Part shown: positions 1 through 12,449 of the stretch, one piece after another
Numbering within the stretch: position 1 is the first letter of the stretch
How the letters are laid out: the number at the start of each line of letters is the position of its first letter
NCBI GenBank assembly: GCA_026686845.1
Contig: JAIVEN010000015.1
Location: 22,735,501-22,799,500, forward strand
Length of the DNA: 64,000 bases
Direction of reading: 5' to 3'
Source: Adenanthera pavonina
Taxonomy: Eukaryota; Streptophyta; Magnoliopsida; Fabales; Fabaceae
Notes under the pieces: model-generated
Database searches by the model: none
What the model was told of the DNA's origin: nothing
Seen by the model: only the letters and a program-made list of their open reading frames with translations
Made by a program: the position numbers and the translations under genes

Positions 1-1111
1 ACTGAGTTATTGCGTGAGATTGCGAATTCATGTAGATGTATCAATTAAATAACTTTCTTTTAAGAAAATAACTATATTTTATAAAAAAAATAAATGATAA
101 TAATATAACAAGTTTTTCAAACTTTATTTAAAAATATCTAATAAAATTATTATATAGCATTTTGATATATAATAAAACTTTTATACCGCAAGGTATAAAA
201 CTTTCATTGGTATTTAAGGAATCGGTTTATCAAGTACTACTGCGAGTATGCAACAGGAAAATTAATTTTCTTTTTAAAAAAAAAGAAAAATTTTTAAAAG
301 TATAAAAAAATATGATGATTTTTCAAAAGTCAAAAATTAAATAAAAGTATTTTAAAAAAACTAAAGAAAAATAAAAAATATTTTCAAATAAAATAAAATA
401 AGAGTAAGTAAGAGGAATTAAATTATCTTTGTAAATTAAAACACACCAACTCAATCTCAGAAAATTATTTTATTTGCAAAAAGGTGAATTATTTTCAATC
501 AATATTCTCCTATTACAAATTATAAAAATTACAATTAAAAAAAAGTTCACCAACTAACACGTATTTCTAGTCCCGAACTACATGAACTTTAATCCCCATC
601 GCAAGATATGCAGACCCCAAATTCTGATCTTGGGTCAAGTCCGCTCTTGTAAATAAATAAATATTCTTCCAATTTATTTTCTTAATTTATTTTGTTTTTT
701 AAAACAATTTCCTTTATTTAATAAATATTTTCTAATTTAATTTTCTTAATATCTTTTCTTCATTTTTTTCTAATTTTTTTAATCTTTTTTCTTTTCAACC
801 ATTATTCTCGCAAGTAAATAATAAAAGGAAAACCAAAATACTTTTAAAGTTATATTAATTTGCACAATCAACGTAAGGTAATCGTTCATAGGAACGAGTG
901 TTGTGGGGTGCCTAACACATTCCCCACACACAATCGACTCTTGAACTCAACTCTAACTACGCAGATTATCCTTTTCTTTCTTGATTCGATTTTCCAAGAT
1001 TTTCTCTCAAAATTTTGGTGTCAACTCCTAATAAGTTGATTTTCGTTTTAAAACCTTATTTGTCTCACTTTTGTCTTTTTTTCCTTTTGACGCATTTTTC
1101 CGGGTGCGACA
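1..1111 (-). repeat. LTR fragment, inverted copy of the LTR at 7553-9378
   Basis: The edge at 1111 reads GGGTGCGACA, matching the reverse complement of the TGTCACACCC edge of the repeat at 7553. Internal blocks also match in reverse orientation: the segment around 870-960 (AATCAACGTAAGGTAATCG, then TGTTGTGGGGTGCCTAACAC) mirrors 7730-7800, and the segment around 600-660 (GGGTCAAGTCCGCTCTTGTA) mirrors 7960-7990. The copy probably extends beyond the window start. No internal coding region remains. The family is likely an LTR retrotransposon, given the TG...CA edges and length; which superfamily is not visible. Confidence 0.6.
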
Positions 1112-2194
1112 AAGATAAGGGTTTTTAAATTTTTTTTCATTTTTCCCATTTTAATTCTTATTAATTTTATTATTTGTTTATTTGAATTTTTTTATACTTT
1201 AAGATTAAATATCATAAAAAATAAATTTGATTATGATTCAATCATGATTTGAATAGAATCATCAAGTAATACATTGATCAGTTTCGTGGCTAGTTCTTTT
1301 TTTAATTAATTTTAAGTTTGTTATGTTCATACCCTAAAATTGTATAGATTTTAGTTTTGCCAACAATAAAATTGATTAGGTAGACCACAAACTAGTGTAT
1401 TCTATCCGAAAAACTTGTGATTGAGAACATTAATTTTCTGGTGCTTTCTTCATTAAAACCTTTGAGGATGCAGCAAAATGACACATGAAACAAATGTTGA
1501 TACTCAAAGAAAGATTCTTTTAAAATTAAAATTAAATAATTCTGTGGTGTGTACTTTCAAGAATTTTTTCATGGCTATCAGGAAGGAAGTGAATAGAGTG
1601 GCTAATCAATGATGAAAAAGGTTGGATTGTAAATTAAGGTTTGTAAATAAAGATAGAATTAATTAACCCTTGAAAGCGTTTCCATAATATGCGGCTTTTT
1701 TTTTCCTTTTTAAAGGATATTTACTACTATTTTTTTTATAATTATATACAATTGTTTATATATTTGCTTTATTTATTCATCTATTTGAACATTTCCTCCA
1801 CATTAAAAATTTCTTTGCGGTGTCAAGACGTTCTCAATCTCCTGATTCTCATCTCCTAACTCCAATGGTATTTAAATGTTAATTAGTTAGGAAGAAAAAA
1901 TTAATTTAACTTCTAATCTTAATTATTATCCAAAATTAAGAGTGTTACATGCTTACCTTATTATAATATATTTGAAATATATATACTTGTAATATAATAT
2001 TTATATATAACCAAATTTTAAATAATTAGAAAATTGGAAATATATGTAAACAACATTAAAAATAAAAATTCGTAAGAAAACTAAAACTAGAATAAAAATG
2101 TGGAAAAAAAAATAAATTAGTGCCAAAGTACCAAAAACAAAAATGGTGCTAAGTTTTAAATTTTTTAGAGGAAAACTATAAACAATAGTCACAA
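1112..2194. other. AT-rich intergenic DNA, nothing recognised
   Basis: Homopolymer-rich AT sequence. Reading frames are short and have no protein-like composition or recognisable motif. Confidence 0.5.
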
Positions 2195-2489
2195 AAATGT
2201 TGGATATCGGAAACAGTTGTTGTAAAGAACAATTTCTAATTGTTGCATTAAGAGTAATTTTATAGGTAACAATTTTTGGTGTTGTCTATTCTAAAATAAT
2301 AATGTAAAAAGTGAAAAAATGTTGGCTATTTTATCATAGGTAATAGTTATCAAGTTTTGTCCAACAACTATTACTTGAGGTAAGGATCAATAGTTACACT
2401 TGAAAAAATATTACCTATTTATATGTTAGGCAACATTTTTCATATGTTGCAAATAAAAAATGTTGCTAAAAGCAAAAAATGTTGTAGTG
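2195..2489. mobile_element. Possible CACTA-type transposon terminus
   Basis: The segment ends in GTTGTAGTG, whose reverse complement CACTACAAC begins like the terminal inverted repeat of plant En/Spm (CACTA) elements. The preceding 300 bases carry scattered short motifs in both orientations (TGTTGC, GGTAACAATT, AACAACTATTAC, GGCAACATTTTT), as in the subterminal repeats of such elements. I found no matching CACTA start to the left and no transposase, so this is an end fragment or a short non-autonomous copy. Confidence 0.4.
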
Positions 2490-2706
2490 TGTGTTTCTTA
2501 TTTTACATCTTAACTGGATATTCTTCCTCATATAGGATAGAAATAATGATTTAAAAGTTCTTTCAAAATTGAAATATGTACAAAAATATTAAAAACAAAG
2601 TAAAAAACAAGAGTAAAGGACGAAGATCGTGGGGGTGGAAGAGAGTGAAGTGATGTTTTTATGTGTACAACAAGCCTTGCTACACACAAAAGTGTGTATA
2701 TATATA

Positions 2707-2819
2707 TATATATGTATATGTATAAAGGACCTCTTCATCTAACACCCACTTCCCCCTGCATTTACACTTTACCTCTATAGTTCCTCTATATGTATAAAGG
2801 ACCTCTTCATCTAACACCC
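2707..2819. repeat. Direct duplication, period about 71 bp
   Basis: A 30-base segment beginning ATGTATAAAGGACCTCTTCA occurs twice, near 2717 and again near 2788, separated by a pyrimidine-rich spacer. It is a simple local duplication next to a (TA)n run at 2698-2712. Confidence 0.7.
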
Positions 2820-3469
2820 AAACTCCATCTCCGCTGAAACAGTATGACCACTTTTCTTATATTGCAGTCACTTTTGTAGCTTTTATATGTCAATCATCTT
2901 TCTATAAAAAAAATTTACAAAAAAAAAACCTGTTTAGGACACAGGAGGAGAAAACTTTTGTAGCTTTCATATGTCCATAATCTTTTCTTAATAAAAATTT
3001 AGAGAGAAACTGTTTTTTAGAGAGAGGAAGAGAAATGATCATATGAGATAAATTTCAAATATTCTTATATGTTTAAATATTACCTTTTCAATGTAAGAAA
3101 ATCTATATTTATCATATATATATATATTATTTTACCTTTTTTAAAATAAATGAGGACTTATAACATATGCAAAATGAAATAAAGTTGAAAAAAAAACAGA
3201 ATGGAAAAGTGATTCATTTTTAAATATAGGGCTTATACACTACGCTACATGAAATAAAACGAAAGAAAATGAAATAAAAAGAAAGACATAATAAAATGAA
3301 AAAATTGATTTTTATTTAAAATGAAGCTTACACATAAACTTCAAAATATCACAGTGTTGAATCAGAAATTTTTATTATTCCAAACAACTAGAGTTTAGAA
3401 AAGAGAATATCAAAGGAATATGAGAATATCAAGTGAAAAAATCCAATAAAGAATATGAGAAGACTTAGT

Positions 3470-4862
3470 TGTTAGGATTTCTCTATTTGTAATTTGGGTA
3501 AAAAGTTTTGAGTCTTACTTATTTTTGTTGCCACAGATTTTAAACAAGTGATTTTATAGCTATCTTATGTTAGCATATGTTAGTTTTGAAAAATACTGAC
3601 TAACAAACGAATTTTGTTTATTGACTCATGAGTATTTTGTGCAAAATTCGAGTTTTGCTTTGTGAAATTTGAAGTTATAGAGGTTTTGTCTTTGATAGAC
3701 GAATTTCAGTAGTGAAATTCGAATTTCAGGCTAAACAATGTTAATGAATATGTGCAAAATTCGTCTGAATCTCAATCAAAATTTGAATGTTGGTGAAGTT
3801 CAAAGAGAGCTCAAAGTTATCATCTTTAACAGATGAACTTTGGACTTCAAAATTCGAATTTCAAAATAAGAACTTATAAGTCTTGTTAGAGTATGCCTCT
3901 GACAGAAAAATTTTATAGTTTAAGATTTCGAATTTGACAGAGGAGAACTCTTGTACCATGTTAAACAAGCCCCTGATAGACGAATTTCAGCTTCTGAAAT
4001 TTGAATTTCAAGTGCACTGTTAAAACATGATATAACTGTTCAAACTCAACAGATGCACGTTTTATATGAAAATTCGTATGTTCTAACATGGAATATTTGT
4101 AACAAATTCAAAATTTGAATATTACATTTCAACAGACGAATGTTAAAATTCAATGTTAAAATTCTTAATTTTATGTCTTTATGAAATTCGTCTGTTGTGC
4201 CCCAAAATTCGAATTTTGGCATGTCAAAAGTATTAAATGTGATTGGTGAACCGGTATTTCTGCAAAGTAACTGTTGGTTAAAATTTCTAATGACTAGATC
4301 TTGTTAATCTATAAATAGAATTTCATTTGAAGCTGTGGGAAACAAATTTTAAGTCTGTATTATTGAAACTCTGCTAAATTTGTTAGGCAAAACTTTTTCA
4401 CCCTTATACTGCATTCATTATACTTCAATTTTCATATTTACTCTGTTCTCAAGAGTATTTATTCTATATAAAATTTTTTCTTCATTTGAAAGAAAAATTC
4501 TTTATAAAGGAATTCATAAAGGGAATTGGGAAATATTTTTAAAAGTGCAAAGTGTAGAATTTGAGTATTCTTAAAACAGAGCATGAGTTTATACTAAGAC
4601 ATTGCAAGGAGCCTATTGAATTTTTGCAGATAATGAAAATCTAAAGTAGTAACTTGAGGATTGGATGTAAGTCAAGTGGATTAGACCAAATCAGGATAAA
4701 CTTCTGAGTCCTTTATTCTTTTACCTTGCATTTGCCTTCCCTTCACCCTCTTTATACTCTGTTTTTCTGCAAACTTCTACTATCACTGTAAACTTACATT
4801 TTTGCAGAAAAATTTTAAATTTCCTAATTCACTCCCATCTTGAAAAGTTAGCAATTATAACA
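3470..4862 (+). repeat. Probable solo LTR, Ty1/copia-like
   Basis: The segment begins TGTTAGGATTTC and ends near AATTATAACA. It carries a distinctive repeated motif, GAATTTCAGNNNNGAAATTC and variants, at about 3700, 3980 and 4140. Close to the 3' end is CCTAATTCACTCCCATCTTG, resembling the conserved CCTAATTCACCCC block inside the 3' end of many plant copia (Sirevirus-type) LTRs. An AT-rich promoter-like TCTATAAATAGAA lies at about 4309. I could not find a 5-bp target duplication, so the edges are approximate. The small open frame inside (4380-4574) is not a gene. Confidence 0.45.
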
Positions 4863-5694
4863 CATAGCAAAAAACCCAATAAGCTAAGAGCTTACCTTTC
4901 ATTATGATGCTTAATTGTTGACACTCTATAAATAGTAACATGTTGTATTGTTCATCTAACTTGATATCTAACAAAGCGATATCAAGGAGCTTAAGGAATT
5001 ATATTCTATACCAATGGTCATATCATTTTAAACATATATACATTCAAATCATTACTTAAATGTTCATTTTTTCTAATTTTACTGATTATTAACTACCTAT
5101 GTATCTTTTAAGTCCACTTAATATCCACATCTTTATGTTAAAATTTAAATTTGTAATCTTTTATCATTATCTATTTACAATTTACAAACTATGCAAAAGT
5201 CAGAGTAGCAGTTAATGTACCCTCGTAAATATAATTATATTTTAAAAAGCTTTAGGCAAATTAATAATCGTGTTGACTATGTCTATATCAATGCTCATCA
5301 TAATTAATTAATGAACACTATAATTTGGGGGTAAAAACGCTATGTCATAGCAATGAAATTGTATTAAAAAAGACTATCATCAAAATGAAACGTCCTCAGT
5401 AAACCTTGCTAGGGCAACTTGTACAAAAAAATTACTCAACTTCCACTACGTGTGAACTTGTAACAACTCCTTACGTTCAACTCTAACATATCTCTGATAA
5501 CCTTAGTACTATTTTTTTCTTGAAATTTCAAAATTCCTAAGGCAACAAAGACAGTTTATGACCCTACAACAAAAATATTAACCAACAAGCACTATAATTT
5601 TTTTAGGTCACCCAAAAGACCTATGTCCTAAATTGCTAAAAAGATAATTTCCCATTTTATTTGAATAGCCTGAGAATTATTTGTTGTTAATATT
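4863..5694. other. AT-rich intergenic DNA, nothing recognised
   Basis: No coding frame, repeat unit or transposon end that I can support. Confidence 0.5.
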
Positions 5695-6165
5695 TTGCAT
5701 TTAGTATAACTAAATTTTTAACTTAGTATAGTTAAATTTTTAAATGAAGATACTTAATTTTCATATTAAATAACTATATTTTCAAGTAAAAATAATTAAA
5801 TTCTCAACTATATCTAACTAACCTCTTAAATTGATACAGCTAAATTTTCAAATCAAAATAGTTAAACTTTTTAAATGACTATAACTATTTTTCATATTAA
5901 TATAACTAAATTTTTAAATAGGAATAACTAACCTCCCAAATAAATGGGTATGATTAATTTTTTAAATGAATATAGCTAGATTTTTTAATCAATATGACTA
6001 ATTTTGTGACTAGAGATAAATTAAATTTCAAATGCAAATAACTAACTTTTCTAGATGGATATAACCAAATTTTCAAGTATGTATAACTAAATTTTCAATT
6101 AAATTAAACAAATTTTCTGAGGAAACATGACTAAATTTCTAAGTACGGGTACCTAAAATCCCAAC
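5695..6165. repeat. Degenerate AT-rich tandem repeat
   Basis: About 15 to 18 loosely conserved units of roughly 25-30 bp share a core like ATAACTAAATTTTCAAAT (for example near 5705, 5890, 5910, 6060 and 6085). Copies differ by many substitutions and small indels. The array is old and non-coding. Confidence 0.6.
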
Positions 6166-7226
6166 TTTAATGAACCAATTTATATAGAGATAATATTGTT
6201 CATTCAAAAAATAATTGTTCCCACCTACAAATCTAGATCTTTCTAAATAATTCCAAAAATTATGGATCCTTATTCATAAATACATTTATTATTAGGTCCT
6301 AAATTGTCTTTTTTTCAATTTTTAGACTGCACTCTCTCTTACATTGATAGAAGCTAGACACAACCATTACTTTGTGATCCTACAGAAACCTACAATATTT
6401 ATCTACTCATAAAAAAACTATTTATCTCCTCATGAAAGAACTTTTGTTACATTTTTATAAATAAACTATCAATGTCCAATTTAATAGACTGGTCATTAGA
6501 TTGCGCGATCTAGAAAATACAATATCTGTCTCACTTTAAAAAAAAGTGATAGCTATCAACATAACGGGAGCAAAAACCATATAGAAAATCCTACAAATAT
6601 TTAATGATTTTTATACATAAAGATGGGCGAAAAAAAAAATCCCACAAACAACCCCTCAATTATATATTCATCTTTTTATTATTATCTTTACATTCAATAT
6701 ATAAAGAGACATAAAAAAAAAAGCATGACCATATATTCAATACGCAATTTTAGATTCCTTCAAACATGTATTCAATACAGACGAAAAAAAAAGACTTTTT
6801 TCCAATATTATGACAACAAATAAAAAAAATCGTCCAATTAAATACTACGCAAAAAACAAGATAACAAAAAAAAAACTCATTCTCTCATTCATTACTTCCC
6901 CACTTGCGTCTTCTTCCCTAATCCCCTTCTTCACCATTACTGTACCAAATATCCTTTGACATAAAGTAAGCTCTTCAGCTCACAACATTTTGGATACATC
7001 TCCCCCTCGACAAACAATTTCTCTAGTATCTCTTCCCTCCCTGCACAACCCTTACACATCACTCTTAGAGCACTCAACCTTTTTCCAATTGCTCTTCACA
7101 ACTAGAACCTTTCCAAGAAATTGATCAACCAAAACTTCTTAAGGTTTCAGTCCCTTTCATCCTGTAATTTTTTCACAAGTTCTCCTCATTGTTTGCAATC
7201 ACCTCCCAAACTAGAGATTGGAGACC
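6166..7226. other. AT-rich intergenic DNA preceding the RPA-like fragment
   Basis: Up to about 6880 the sequence is AT-rich with poly-A runs. From 6880 to 7226 it becomes richer in C and T, as plant 5' leaders often are, and it directly precedes the start codon of the RPA-like fragment. No element ends were identified. Confidence 0.4.
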
Positions 7227-7552
7227 ATGAGCGACAAAGGGTATAGCCTTGTAATAGATCTTGACAAAACCAAAGAAACTTGGAGGCTTCAAGTGAGGAT
7301 CTACAGAAAATGGTATGTCAACAATCCTCACACAACACGCTACATCTATATGGTCTTTGTAGACATACAAGTAAGTATCTCACCAAAATAACTTATTTTA
7401 TTTTGATTTTGCACTCACTGATTCATCCTACACATAGAGATACTATTCAGGTAGCTATACTATCTCCAAGCCTCATTGCTCAGTTCGACCCACACGTCAT
7501 GGATGGAGAGTGTTACGAAATTGAGAACTTTCTAGTGACTGACAACACAAGA
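7227..7552 (+). pseudogene. Replication protein A 70-like (DUF223/OB-fold) gene fragment, truncated by an LTR
   Basis: Two exon-like pieces resemble the N-terminal part of plant RPA1-like DUF223 proteins, single-strand DNA-binding OB-fold proteins. Exon 1 (7227-7370, 48 codons) starts at an ATG and contains TWRLQVRIYRKW and IYMVFVDIQ, then a good donor GTAAGT at 7371. The second piece (about 7438-7552) reads DTIQVAILSPSLIAQFDP, then GECYEIENFLV, the expected continuation of the OB fold. The only nearby acceptor (CACATAG at 7437) joins the pieces out of frame by my reading, and homology stops exactly where an LTR begins at 7553. I see no continuation after the LTR at 9379. Such genes are common in plant genomes and RPA-like genes are also carried by Helitrons; I saw no Helitron ends here. 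A decayed gene or transduplicated fragment is most likely. Confidence 0.6.
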
Positions 7553-9378
7553 TGTCACACCCAAAAATGTGACGCGAATGACATGAAAAATGAAGAAAAA
7601 GGAAAGACCAGCTTTCACAATGGAAATCGATTCAACAGGAGGAGTCGCAATTAAAATTTTAAGAAATATTTTGGAAAACCAAAAGAAAAAAGGAAATGAT
7701 GGTCTATGAATTAGAGTTGGGTTCATGAGCACGATTGTGGGTGGGGAAGGTGTTAGACACCCCTACAACACCCATTCCTAAGAACGGTTACCTTAAATTG
7801 ATTATACAATTTTTATGACTTTTAAAAATTATTTTGATTGCCCTTTAATCATTCACATACAAAAATAAATATAAAAATAAGAAAAAATGTAAAAATGAAA
7901 ATAAAGAATAAAATAAAAATATGAGAAGTTTGGAAAAATAAAATAAGAGAAAAATATTATTTATTTACAAGAGCAGACCTGACCCAAAATAAGAGTTTGA
8001 GACCTATGTATCCTACAATAGGAATCAAAACCCACTTAGTTTAGGACATAAATGCATGTCACTGGGTTGATATTTTTTATTATATATATTTTTGGAAAAG
8101 AGAAGTTTATAAAAAAAATAATTTATCTTTCTACACAAAAAACAGTTTTCAAAATTAGTTGGTATGTTTTATTTTGTAAAAGATAGATTAATTTCAATTC
8201 TTTACTCTTATCATTCATTTTTTCTTTTTTTTAATCAATTCCTAAAAAGAGAATATATATTTTTTCTCAATTTAAAAAATATGATTAAAATTATATATGA
8301 TCTTGACTATTTTATTTTTAATTTGAAAAGGAAAAATTTGAAAACAACTTTTTTTTTACAAAATAAAATTAACTAACTAATGTAGTGACTTTATCACTGA
8401 CAATTCACTAATTGGTACCTAAATGTTTACAGTGGTGCCACTCGAGGCAAAAAGGCATAAAAAAGGTTTAAGAGATAAAATTGGGGAAAATAAACAATTT
8501 TTATTTCTCACTCTCATTGTTTTTTTTTAAATCGAATAAAGAAAAGAGATGATATATATTTTCTCTAATTTAGAATAGATGATGAAAGAAATAATTGTTA
8601 CATTGGATATTTTACTTTCAACTTAAAAAAGGAAAAAAAAAAGCTCAAGAACAATTTGATTTTTTCTTTTTATTTCCATATTTTCTCTTTTTTTTGTTTG
8701 AAGTCAATTTTTAAACAAAATCAACATTCCCTGCATCGACTTTATCACTTACAGCTCGCTAATTGGTATCTAAACGCCTATGGTGAGGCCACTCGAGGCA
8801 AAAGGTATAAAAAAGGCTTAAGGATAAAATTGGGGAAAATAAATTTGTTGCATAAATCGTTTTTATTTTCTTATTTTATTATAAAAATGAAAATAAATAT
8901 GACCACGGTAACACTTTTTTAAAAGTATTAAAAAGAATTTAAAATATGACTATTATATATATATATTATTTATTATTATTTTTTATTCTACAAAATAAAA
9001 TATAAAAACAATTTTAGTTTTACAAGATAAAATTAACTAACTTATATGGTGACTTTATCACTCACAACTTGTTAATTGATACTTAAATGCTCATGGTATT
9101 ACTACTTGGAGCATAAAGATAAAAAAAAATTTGCAGTTGAGGGTTTTTACTTTAATTAATTATTTATTTAAAAAAAAATAAAAGAGGCCATTTGATCCCA
9201 AAAATATTTAAAATTTAAGATGTTGTCAATATAAATACTATGATAACGCCTCATTCATGACATTCTTGATTGACATCCTACAAGCCCATGGAGACTTAGT
9301 CTCTAGGAGCAGACTCTAAAATTTTTTTTCTTTTTTCTTAATTTTCGCACCATCCGCATCGCATTTTCAGGTGTGACA
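7553..9378 (+). repeat. LTR (solo), 1.83 kb, TGTCACACCC...GGTGTGACA
   Basis: The edges are TGTCACACCC and GGTGTGACA, forming a short inverted terminal match of the LTR type. The 5' part repeats, in reverse orientation, the sequence at 1-1111. No primer-binding site, polypurine tract or coding domain follows, so it looks like a solo LTR. The flanking pentamers (CAAGA and CGACT) do not match, so either the edges have decayed or the region was rearranged. It interrupts the RPA-like fragment. Confidence 0.55.
8385..9140. repeat. Three tandem units within the LTR
   Basis: A block with GACTTTATCACT, then a variant of CACTCGAGGCAAAAGG and a variant of GATAAAATTGGGGAAAATAA, appears beginning near 8385, 8738 and 9048, spaced about 350 and 310 bp. 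The third unit is the most diverged (CTACTTGGAGCATAAAG replaces CACTCGAGGCAAAAG). Confidence 0.65.
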
Positions 9379-12300
9379 CGACTAGTAGCCTTTTTTTTTT
9401 ATGGAAAACGTAGTCAAATGGACATTTTAAAGGTTTAAAACTATACTATACCCATGTAGTAATAAATACATGGTTTATGACAGAAAGTCATGATATATGA
9501 CCATTCTCATTGTCAATAAAAATATCCAAACATGCAGCAACCAAATCAGAACTTTCTATGTGAGAAAAACATAGTCGTATTGTCATTTTCCAACCTTATA
9601 ACAATGTATAAACATGCAGCAACCAAATTACTGTTTAGGTATAGAAAATTATGATCATAAGACCACTCTAAAAGCTTAAGCCTACAACTGAATGGAGATG
9701 TACAACAATAAAGCCAAGGTTTCCCTAGAAAAACTTGGTCACACGACCACTTTAGGTGTTTAAAAGCAAATGGACATTTGCAGCAACCGATCACATCATA
9801 TGCAATGAGTGTAGACTTGTGATAGCCTTTCTAGACATAATACAGAGCCAACAAGTTTGTGATAGCAAAGACAAGCTCATAATGTCAAAGTGAGGTATAA
9901 TGAGCATGACTGGGAGCTAGAAACAAGAACATTAATGCAACACCTAAAACAAACCTTCTCATGCAAAATTGAAGTTGAATGAGTATTTCATTAAACTCAA
10001 GCAAAATCTATGCAGCAATAGAAATTTCTCAAGCAAATCAAAGTCAAATGATCACTTTCCAAAGCTTGAAGTTAGTCTTATGCACTGATGTAGCAGCAAT
10101 AAGTTACAGTAAGTTTCTTATGTATAAACGAAACCAATAAGACCTATTTTTGAGCTTAGGCTAGTTAATCCTAATGCTATTCACGCACAAGAATATAATG
10201 CATTCTCACAACTCATTCTAGCATTCTCTTGATAAGAGGAAATTTGATGCCAAAAGCAATAAAAAGAAAATCTTAACCTGCATGTTTAACTAGTTTCAAC
10301 AAACACACTCATTAATACCAAGACACCTAGTGTTTTTTTTTAAAAAAAAAAGCATAGCCTCGAGCGTAAATGGATAGAAACTTATTCATGTAGTTTTGAG
10401 GAAGACAAAATCCAAATCATGGTAGGATGCTAAAGAACAGGGCGAGACAAAAATTCCAAAACCAAAGAAGACCTAAACTAAAAGCATATATTTATATTCT
10501 AGGAATCAAATAGCATCAAAGTGACATAAAGAATTAGGGAAACCATGAAAAAATGTAGGAGGTAGATACGAGATAAGTGGCTCTCACCTAATAAACAAAT
10601 TTCTCTTATGAGCAAAGATTACAACAGGCATGGATCTCATGAATAGAGGTACTGAGTAAACCTTCAACATAATTATAAGCTAGATTTTTAACACAAATAA
10701 AATTTTCCTAGAGCTTAATGTGACGATTTTACATGAAATTGTAGCCCAAATGCTTAATATGACAATTTTCCCCCAGCTTCAATTCACATAATCCCATGCG
10801 AATCCAAATTTAGGAGTTTAAAAAATAAGTGGTTTAAAGTTTAAACATCATGCCCACACTAGACTTAATTCATGTAATACACCTCAACTATTTCTCATTG
10901 CCCAAGCAAGCCGATTTAACATTATAGTGATAAGTGGTCCCTCAAGCCAAGAACAAGGCACATTATGCAAAGTAAGTCAACTCATGAAAATGCTAATATT
11001 CATTTGTGGACATGTATGGGCAAAGGATTTTATAAAGAAAAGAATGAAACCATTAGATCAAATGCACATCTAATTCTACCAAGGTCAGAGCTTTAAAGTG
11101 GTTCCTGATGCAACTGTACTGGACCCAAGTAGCCAACTCGCGTTGTCATTAGTAACAATGCTTTTAATAGTCCTAGTTCCACGGATAACAAATCTAATGC
11201 AATCACCAATTTATTAAGATGGTTTTATATGTAGATGGTGCATTTATGTTGAACCTCTATGACCATCTTTCCTTTCTAACTAAAATGCCAAAGTGCAAAA
11301 GAGGCAAGGATGATTCGTCTATAGCATAAGTCACCATGATCCAAACACAAAAGATGATTGCATCTGAAAAGAGGCATACCACAATGAATACAACTAGGGC
11401 TTCAAGACTATTCACAAATTCATAACCTACATCAATATGAATATAATAAAGGTTTGTAGGATGCAGAATAAATTAGCCAAAAAATGCAGAGATAAATAAA
11501 TACATTGCTCATGAAAAATCACCCTTTAAACAAATGAGTTTCTCACGAGCATTTTAACAAACACTTAGTTGGCAAGATTCAAAGAAACAGAACATGATAT
11601 TTTTTTTATGAAGACCCATATGCATAAACAATTTTGGCAACAACAGGAGTTGTGCAGCAAGCAAAGTCTCAAGTTTTACATACACACATATATCGCTGCT
11701 CAGCCGCCCATCTCAAGGTTTCAATGTACAAGAAAAAAGGGAGAGTATGAAATCATTACATGTGACGGTATCCGTGTGATCTCTTGGCTCTTTCCTTCAA
11801 TCTTGTCTTCTTCATCTCTTTTCTTAGACTGCCTTCTCCTCCTCATGATCTCCGTCCTTAGATTTCTTTCCCTTCACTATGTTCTCTCTATCTCTGGCTT
11901 TCAATCTCATAGCTCTCTCTTCCTTTTACACTCGATTTGAACCCTAGCTTGCTCTCTTTGCCTCCTATTTCATGTTCTCTGCTCTATTACCCTTTCATTG
12001 GGCTCACACACGGCTCTCTGCTTCTTAGTTGCCCCTTGCCTCGGCTCCCTCTATTTCACCCACAAGGTGACTAAAGCTCCCTCTGTTTCTCACTTATGAG
12101 TCTCGTCCCTGAACACTCTATCTCTCTCGCTTGCATGGCTCCCTCTATTGTTTAGGGCATCGCCCCCGAAAACTCACCCTTGTCTCTCTCGCTTGCATGG
12201 CTCCCTCTGGTCTGCCTTCTTCCTGATTGCCTTCATCTCAAGTGCTCCTCATCTCTACTACTCTGCTGTGTCAGGTACAAAGTAGTGGAGTCTTCATTTG

Positions 12301-12449
12301 TAGCTTCTGCTTTCTCGCTTGATGATTCACTGGCTCTTGCGTTTGCCTTTTGCTCTTTATCTCTTGTGCCTCAACTCGCTCGAGCTCCTCAATCTCCTGT
12401 GCCTAAGTTCATTTTTTACATGCTCCCTTGTTTAGCCTCCCCCTATTTT
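9379..12449. other. Intergenic DNA, unidentified; pyrimidine-rich from 11750
   Basis: From 9379 to about 11560 the sequence is A-rich with scattered recurrences of ATGCAGCAACCAAAT-like words (near 9533, 9614, 9778), but no coding domain. From about 11750 to 12449 the plus strand is strongly C/T-rich, with a 26-base block starting TCTCTCTCGCTTGCATGGCT repeated at 12121 and 12183. The open frames there owe their length to low complexity and show no protein-like composition. Confidence 0.4.
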
